In this document: one piece after another, positions 57,515 to 64,000 of the stretch
How the letters are laid out: each line of letters begins with the position of its first letter
Numbering within the stretch: position 1 is the stretch's first letter
Assembly (NCBI RefSeq): GCF_039555335.1
Contig: NC_092646.1
Span: 26,403,780-26,467,779, forward strand
Reading direction: 5' to 3'
From: Amphiura filiformis
Taxonomy: Eukaryota; Echinodermata; Ophiuroidea; Amphilepidida; Amphiuridae
DNA: 64,000 bases
Program-made: the position numbers and the translations under genes
The notes under the pieces: generated by a model
The model's input: only the letters and a program-made list of their open reading frames with translations
The model's database searches: none
What the model was told of the DNA's origin: nothing

Positions 57515-58349
57515 TGAAAGAAATTACTTCCTTGACACAAGTGTTGTAAATAGAATTGCCAGTTTTATTATGTCTGTTCCACGAAAGTAATCCATTTTGA
57601 GAACAGATGTATATTATACACGTACTTGTTGTCACAGACAAGTGACACAGGCTAAATGTCAGATAGAAGTCACATACCATAAAAACTTGATTGTTAGCAT
57701 ATGTGTTTAATTACTATCGAGCGCTTTAAAACATGCAAACATGAAGAGCCCCACACACAAAAGTGTAAAGGGTTTGAACAAATCATTGATACACATAGTT
57801 ATATACGAACAAGTAAACCTGCAAATGTGTGTCTCAACCCCATTAGCAGTCAGTGCCAGACTTTGGTGCAATTTCATGTTTTCAAAAGTGCTCGATAGTA
57901 TTAAAGCACATATGCTAACTATCAAGGTTTTACGGTAGCTTACAGTTTCTGCCAGAGAAGATAGAATGGCAGTTGTTTACATTTTGAGAGCATGCACAGC
58001 GTAAACACAGAAGTGGGGTTCTGATTGGCTGATAAAATCGTAACAACATACGCAGTAATCTGATTGGTCGATTACGTGTCAAAATGTTAGTCTGCGCAAA
58101 CAAAGCTCTGCGTATGTCACTCATTAACAGGGCGCTCATGATCTGAGCAAGGGACTGCCGTTCTTCTCTGAATCCGAGTGTTGCACTGCATCCAAATTAA
58201 TTGTTTTGATCTTGGTATCAACCTTTGATGCTGCTTCAATACTTGTTATTAAGGTTTCCCGTCGTAACAAAACGTATCAACCAAATTCCTTTAAATTAAC
58301 ATATTTTGTACATTTATGTGTAGATAATAAATCAGGAAAAACAACAGGG
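57515..58349. other. Non-coding stretch
   Basis: No gene or element recognised. Several short open frames on both strands lack start context and domains. Confidence 0.45.
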
Positions 58350-58768
58350 GGTGCCAGACCTCACTTTTGAGCTACAGCCATTTAAAAAGAGGTGTACATT
58401 TCAAGTGCTCTCAGGGCCGTGCCCCCAATTATCTTTGTGAGCTTCTTTCAGCCTATGCTCCCGGAAGAGAATTGAGATCTTCTTCCGATAAGACTCTGCT
58501 TAGTCAGCCTAGGGCACATAGAGGATCTGGTTTAAATACCTTCTCTGTCTCTGGCCCGAGGGAATGGAACAAACTCCCTAAAGCCATCAGGGAGTCTCCA
58601 TCAATTCCAGTTTTCAGGAAGAAACTGAAAACTCACCTTTTCAGTTAGCTTCTTTCTTGTTCCGCTGTGTTTCTTTCTTTTTTTTCCCCATCCTTTCTCT
58701 CCTTGTTCAGCGCTTTGATAAATTTTAAAGGCGCTTTATAAATAACTTTATGTATGTATGTATGTACA
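58350..58768 (+). pseudogene. 3' fragment of a non-LTR retrotransposon
   Basis: Encodes only the C-terminal tail of a LINE polymerase: GRAPNYLCELLSAYAPGREL, RSSSDKTLL, FSVSGPREWNKLPKAIRESP and FRKKLKTHLFS with a stop at 58,646-58,648. The WNKLP-x-IR...F-K-LKTHLF pattern is the common C-terminus of CR1/L2-type elements. It is followed by AAGGCGCTTTATAAATAA and a (TATG)n tail at 58,750-58,766, the expected 3' end. It is 5'-truncated, as most LINE insertions are. Confidence 0.85.
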
Positions 58769-60678
58769 TTTCCAAAAATCTCTGTAGACTTCAATGGCAA
58801 AATCAGCAATTTGCCCAAAACGGACCACCTTTTGCATTGTAGAAAAACATTGTATTGACAAAATTTTGTTAATTTTATATATGTTATAAGTGTTATTAAA
58901 AAGAAAAAGCTCTGTAAAATCTCGGGGAAAAAATTGGGGTGTACCGGACTTTGTTTTCATGTAAATTGACTAAAATGGGTTTAAAATGTATTTTTTCTGT
59001 TACACCATATGTAGTAAATAGTGCACATGCATATTTTGGTGCGTACCAACTTGCTAGTGTACAAGAGCGATCTGATGCCGGATCAGCGTCCATTTACACA
59101 TATGACAACAAAAAGGGATTGTACACACGCGTTGAAAACAGGCGCTTAGTCAAGTCAAATCAGCTGAAGACGGAAAAACCTTAATATCTACTGACTACTG
59201 AGCGAGGCTAAATGGTCAAATTGTATTAGATAACCGGCTTGATGTCATCTAAAGGTGTGCACAGTTATATATGATTTCTGTCAAATTTTAATTTTGTTAT
59301 TCTTTACTAAATATTATTACATAATATTAGTAACAACTGTCAAGAAGGTTTTCTGATCATTTTAAGCTGAAATTATGACATAAATGAAAGAAAACCACTT
59401 AGCTCTACATGTATGTGGGAATTGGCTAATAAAACCAGAGATCCCCCGTTTAATATTTAACTCTTAAATTTTACTGTAAGTAATTAAAGAACTTCAGGCT
59501 TAGTCTTTCACATGGTATTTTAGTACACCATTGTGCATTACAATCCTGCAAAAAGTGGAAATTCAAGAAGAATCGAGGGCATCGCTGTGGAGCAATTTAC
59601 ATATTATGGCTTAACAGTAGTCAATTAATTGATATTTTACATATTTTAGGGATTAACTAAGCATCAATTGTTGATGTCCCAAGACTTAAGATCAAACCAG
59701 TTTGAATGCGGCGCCTATAATGAAGGGAACCAATATGATCCCAAGCTAAGGTTGGTCTCGGAGGTATGCACATTCTCTAATTTATCCCATAAGAAGTGGG
59801 ACAGTGAAATTAACATGTACATGGTGTTAACTGTTTCTGAAAGATTGGTGCCAGCTAATCTACTTTAGTAGACTCTTTTCATTTATCATCACTGTTATCT
59901 GCCGTTCCCTCTCTATCCATGGGAAATGCTGTCTTTCCTATTCTGATCCAACAGCACAGTATGTCAGAGCTAGTTTGGGTTCCTTTGCTTTCTTTCATTT
60001 GTCTGGATAGCTCAAAATTTTTTGAATAGTGGTCTTTTTCATTCAAAGGGTCACCATAATGGCAACAAATTTTGGGCTATTAAGACAAACGAGGCATCAA
60101 ATTTTGCAAAACAAAACTTAAGTTTGCGATTTCAGGTTTAAATTTTGATGCATAGATTTTGAGTTATTATCTCATAATAATATAGGGGGGGTAATTACTT
60201 TTTGGTAGATGTTTATTTATTCTCGTAAGTAAGCAAAGGAACCCATACTAGCTCCGATACCAATCTTTCAGAATCACCCTGTACATGTATGTGTGTTTAT
60301 AATAGCAACACATACCAGGGGTGTATGTATCAGGAGTACTAGTTGTCAAGGTGGAAAGGTAAACTTAAAATGTTTCCCTTTATCATTTATGCATAATGTT
60401 GACTCAGTATATTCTGTGAAGTATACATGGGTTAGGGGAAATATGAAGCTTTCCTGCCATCCTGTTTCACTTTGACCGATGGAAAATGGACAAGGCCATT
60501 TGGAGGCAGATTTGAACTAATGACCTTTTGTGAAATTGCCTCTTCTGCTCTATAGTTTATGTCATGTTAATCAATTAATGACTTGACAATTGTATTCTTT
60601 GAACTTACAAAACTTGGTTATTATAAACCTTAATTATGAACCGTGTAATTATTTCATATTCTCATAAAAAAACTGCAC
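58769..60678. other. Non-coding stretch
   Basis: No gene recognised. Short open frames at 58,939-59,184 and 59,668-59,868 have no domain I know and no clear splice context. Confidence 0.45.
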
Positions 60679-60682
60679 TTAA

Positions 60683-61017
60683 AGGAGGATTTACGTGATC
60701 CTAGCATCCTCTTTTTATGACATTTTCAGTAGATATCCACGAAAAAGCTTATTTCCAAAATTTCAGTTGATTCCGATTTTGCGTTTGCGAGTTATGCATG
60801 ATTATGTGTATTACACTGCTCCATAGACAATGTGTTGTAATTTCGTTCTGGTGCACCAGAACGAAATTCAAATTAGCGATATTTTTGCTAAACAATTAAT
60901 CTGCAAGAAATATTTGGTACATAAACATTATGTAGCCAGAGGTATCCACTGGTGTAAAAATCTCAACTTTTTTTGGGAAAAGCGGGGGGATGAGGCTGTG
61001 GATCACGAAATGCCCCT
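60683..61017 (+). mobile_element. TTAA-flanked miniature element, 335 bp
   Basis: Flanked by TTAA (60,679-60,682 and 61,018-61,021). Inverted ends AGGAGGATTTACGTGATCC and GGATCACGAAATGCCCCT. It is a homologue of 13,225-13,516 with the same central palindrome (CGTTCTGGTGCACCAGAACG). No coding. Confidence 0.85.
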
Positions 61018-61021
61018 TTAA

Positions 61022-61974
61022 CATCATATAAACTTGATAACACACTACATGTAATAACATGTACTTTATCTGTAAATTCATTACCTCATTATTATATGTT
61101 CCAGCTATGGTAACACCTTGTGACGTCACGCTGGATAAATTCCACTCTTTTTTTTTGTATTTCATGGCCGAAAACGGACTTTTATTCAAATCATTTCATT
61201 TGTTGCAAATAAAACAGTACAATAATGATACAAGCACAAACATATACAATACAGACAAATGCCAGAGGGGTAAAGGGCTCAATAGACTACGCACATCGTC
61301 ATCAACCCTATATCTTTGTGTCAAAAATTGCTGTGATAGTACAGCGAATCCTCTCGTTTTTCAACAGCTACGCATGGCGATTTTGTTCAAGATAGGCCGA
61401 GCGACTCAGGCTAAGCATACCATGACTATCATATGAGATACCACAGAGTTTCTATTTTCTACACATTATTACGATTTGTGCATGCTCTAGTACCCCATAT
61501 GATGTTTCTATTACAAGAAAAAACGATTTGTTTTCAGGTAAAACCAGGGTTTTGTTTCCAGTACACTAACTTGAAAAGCAATACACTAATTAGCGGGGCC
61601 TTGCAGCTTGCTGTGGATATCTTTTACTGCATTTTATAAGTAAAGATTTTGAAATCCAAAGTAAAAATTGTGATATATTTAATTTTGAGAATTACAATTA
61701 TACTTTATAGGTATAAAGGAACACGTTTAGCCCATTCAGTTAAGTTCCAGGTGCAAGTCCTATAACACAATGCATATGTAAACTTTCTTTATCTGTGTCA
61801 ATAAAAGAATATTGATTTCAATGGAGTATGGACCTGTGTGGAAAAAAAAAATTTATAATACAGGGTGTTGACACTGTGCTACGGATTTGATGATGCACTC
61901 ACTGTATGTCAGAGGAGATTTGTGTGCATGAATGCAATGGGGAAAATAGATCTGCAATCAACAGCCTTGATTTG
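61022..61974. other. Unassigned stretch between miniature element and candidate exon
   Basis: A 125-codon plus-strand open frame (61,059-61,436) has an ATG but no recognisable domain and a composition like the neighbouring non-coding DNA. Not called. If the minus-strand exon at 61,975 is real, 61,850-61,974 would be its 3' UTR; no minus-strand AATAAA is evident there. Confidence 0.4.
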
Positions 61975-62050
61975 CTAGAAATTGAACAGGGCACCTGTCT
62001 CATCAAACCACTCTAATACCTCTTTGAATGTGACAGAGGTGTCATCGAAG
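61975..62050 (-). CDS. Possible terminal exon of an unidentified minus-strand gene
   Basis: On the minus strand a good acceptor (TTAATATCTGTTCCAG) is followed by one base and 24 codons, FDDTSVTFKEVLEWFDETGA and LFNF, then TAG. The peptide is low in rare residues, looks like a folded C-terminal helix, and stands out from the surrounding AT-rich frames. I do not recognise the family. No upstream exon was found in the remaining 2 kb, part of which is the foldback element at 62,425. Confidence 0.35.
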
Positions 62051-62424
62051 CTGGAACAGATATTAACATATATATTATAATGTGATGTGTGCATCCAGGA
62101 ACTTTTCTGGTGCACCCTATTCCAATCACAACTTTGTAAACACAATATTAAAGGCACATGCAGTGTATATTATCTAAACATTGTTGAGGAAATACTAACA
62201 CAATTGGTAATTAAGCACAACAAATTGTTTGCTTGTCCTCCACGGACCAACCCTTATTTTGAAAATCCGGAAAAAGTTTGTTATTGTACAAAAGAATACC
62301 AACTCTACTTTTGGAATTGCAAAAAAGTTGTTGCTTTTCCTCTTTTTTATTTCTTTTTAGACATTGTGCTATAATACAAAAACATCTTTAAACAGTTTCT
62401 TCAAATTTCTAAACTGTTTTAATA

Positions 62425-63086
62425 AGGGATGGGGTATGAACGTTTGGACAGTATTTATTGTGGGACATTAGAGAACATCAGACATATCGAATTGCATTCT
62501 GAATATCGAAGAATGTCCTTCTGATATCAAATAATTGTGATTTTTTGAAATTCGCAATGTAATACACATTTTATGGCAAATTATTAAAAATTGATATTTT
62601 TAATATTTAACAGTACTCGAAGTAAACTTTATAAATCTGATGATTTATGCTTAAAGTGTATGTAGGTGGGATGAAAAGCCGACGATCAATTGAAAATTTT
62701 GACCTTTCGTATTGAAGATATGGATTTTTTTTCCCAAAACACCAAAAAAAAAAAGGTCTTTTTGGGAAAAAATTCCATATCTTCAATATGAAAGGTCAAA
62801 ATTTTCAATCGATCGTCAGCTTTTCCTCCCAGCTACATACACTTTAAGAATATATCATTAGATTTATAAAATTTATTTTGAGGACTGTTATATATCAAAA
62901 ATGTGAAAAATATCCAATTTTAATAATTTGTCGTAAAATTTGTATTACGGTATATCGTGAATTTCAAAAATTGAAAATTGTTTGATATCAGAAAGACATT
63001 CTTCGTATTCAGAATGCAATTCGATATGTCTGATGTGCTCTCATGTCCCACAAAAAATACTGTCGAAACGCTCATTCCAGATCCCT
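62425..63086. mobile_element. TA-flanked foldback element, 662 bp
   Basis: Ends AGGGATGGGGTATGAACGTT and the inverse of AGGGATCTGGAATGAGCGTT, flanked by TA (62,423-62,424 and 63,087-63,088). The arms are complementary over most of their length with a centre near 62,745 (CCAAAAAAAAAAAGG). A half copy is at 676-838. Non-coding. Confidence 0.85.
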
Positions 63087-64000
63087 TAAATCACATAAAA
63101 AGTGATACAGTCATATGTAGTAAGCTAATTTTGATCCCTTTTTTTTGGCTGTAACTTTTAAATGAGTAATCCAACCAACCAACAATACCTCCTGGAGAGG
63201 TTTTTGTGGACAAGCACACATTTAATTGTATTTTGCCTTATGATTCGATACATGGTAACCGACAATAAGTTGTGATATTATGCACCTACAATACCGTGAT
63301 GCCAATAACATAATTATATATTAGTTCCAATATCCAGAAACAATTGAGCTACAGCACCATTGGTGCTCTTGTTACAAAATGAAGTGACAGATGAATTAAA
63401 ATTAAAAGTTACTAGAGAAATACAACCGGAAGTCAGTTTTCTAGGAAAGTAGATCAAATGTTCAGATCTGATGAAATACTCTGATGAGATGGATGAAATA
63501 TTATTATTAGTAAGTTAAAATTTACTATTTCGTCAAGCAAAAATTTTTATTTGATTTCTGAAACTGTAATTGAAATACATAATTATATGTATGTAAAGTA
63601 CCATCAAAACTTGCATTTGTACAAAAGAATATCAAAGAATTGTGGAATATACACATGTATTGTTATGTTTTATTGATAATCCTGATGAGCATATACAATT
63701 ATTTTGATTTTGACTTGACTCAGGGTATACTTTTTAACTGAATCATTCATTTTACATTTCACCACACCTAGCGGCGGTGGCATGTGGGGGGGGCAAATGC
63801 CCCATCCAGAACTCTTTCCCCACCTTTTGCTCCCATCACGAAACTTTCAACTTTTGCGGCAATTTCACATAAAATTTGTTAATTTGTTGATTGTGCCTCC
63901 CCAAAATTTGCTTTGTGCCCCCCCCCCTCGAAATTTGCTTTGTTCCCCCAAATTTCCTAGCACTGCCACTGACCATCAAATGGTCTGTCTTAAATATCAA
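63087..64000. other. Right-edge sequence with a hAT-like repeat
   Basis: No gene recognised. 63,766-63,975 has ends GCGGCGGTGGCATG and CACTGCCACTG with G- and C-runs just inside and repeated AATTTGCTTTGT words, resembling the other CAGTGGCG-type repeats. No duplication is visible. Confidence 0.5.

Noticed and set aside
61059..61436. 125-codon plus-strand open frame with ATG
   Set aside because: No recognised domain, no splice or promoter context, and a composition like the surrounding non-coding DNA.
15100..64000. Search for a NUDT9-H or alpha-kinase domain completing the TRPM gene
   Set aside because: No GX5EX7REUXEEXGU-like Nudix box or kinase motif was seen by eye in the translated frames; absence is not proof, because exons are small.

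Overview
The window looks like gene-poor, AT-rich nuclear DNA of an invertebrate animal. A marine deuterostome (echinoderm or hemichordate) is my best guess. This rests on small exons with GT-AG introns, decayed non-LTR retrotransposons, many small terminal-inverted-repeat (TIR) elements and frequent TAGGCCTAC-type words. The species assignment is inference; the sequence shows no diagnostic marker for it.

Two host genes are well supported. From about 460 to 15,098 (+ strand), eight phase-compatible exons encode the membrane and post-channel part of a TRPM-family cation channel: pre-S1, S1-S2, S3-S4, S5-pore, S6, TRP helix, a linker and a coiled coil. Its N-terminal exons lie off the left edge and its 3' end is uncertain (a weak candidate terminal exon is at 19,235). 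At 56,184-56,878 (+) a compact two-exon gene encodes RMI2, the small OB-fold subunit of the BLM dissolvasome. The end of its last exon is the first unit of a ~125-bp tandem repeat that runs on into the 3' flank. A possible terminal exon of an unidentified minus-strand gene is at 61,975-62,050.

Most of the rest is mobile DNA. Non-LTR elements lie at 8,990-10,800 (+, broken, inside a TRPM intron), 15,540-18,065 (-, broken), about 24,000-27,240 (+, endonuclease plus reverse transcriptase, nearly intact) and 58,350-58,770 (+, 3' fragment). TIR elements with target-site duplications (TSDs) readable from the sequence include: 8-bp TSD hAT-type elements at 3,834, 30,495 and 53,225; TTA TSD Harbinger-type at 8,225, 23,578 and 34,394; TTAA TSD elements at 13,225, 14,069, 49,242 and 60,683; TA TSD elements at 33,162, 43,083, 44,009, 51,917, 54,670 and 62,425; a 2,500-bp element at 39,345-41,844 with (TCACG)n ends and a 9-bp TSD; and a 420-bp element at 55,319 with a TATA TSD. 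Tandem arrays are at 18,205-18,766 (198 bp), 19,272-19,342 (18 bp), 22,343-22,830 (89 bp) and 44,140-45,437 (150 bp).

The most unusual object is a 2,480-bp element at 36,600-39,079. It has 6-bp TSDs and ~0.9-kb TIRs starting AG, as in Polinton/Maverick elements, but it has room for only one gene: a TATA-driven C2H2 zinc-finger/acidic protein with a polyadenylation signal. Its TIRs are packed with ETS-like (CCGGAAGT), YY1-like (AAAATGGCGGC) and nuclear-receptor DR1-like (AGGTCAAAGGTCA) words.
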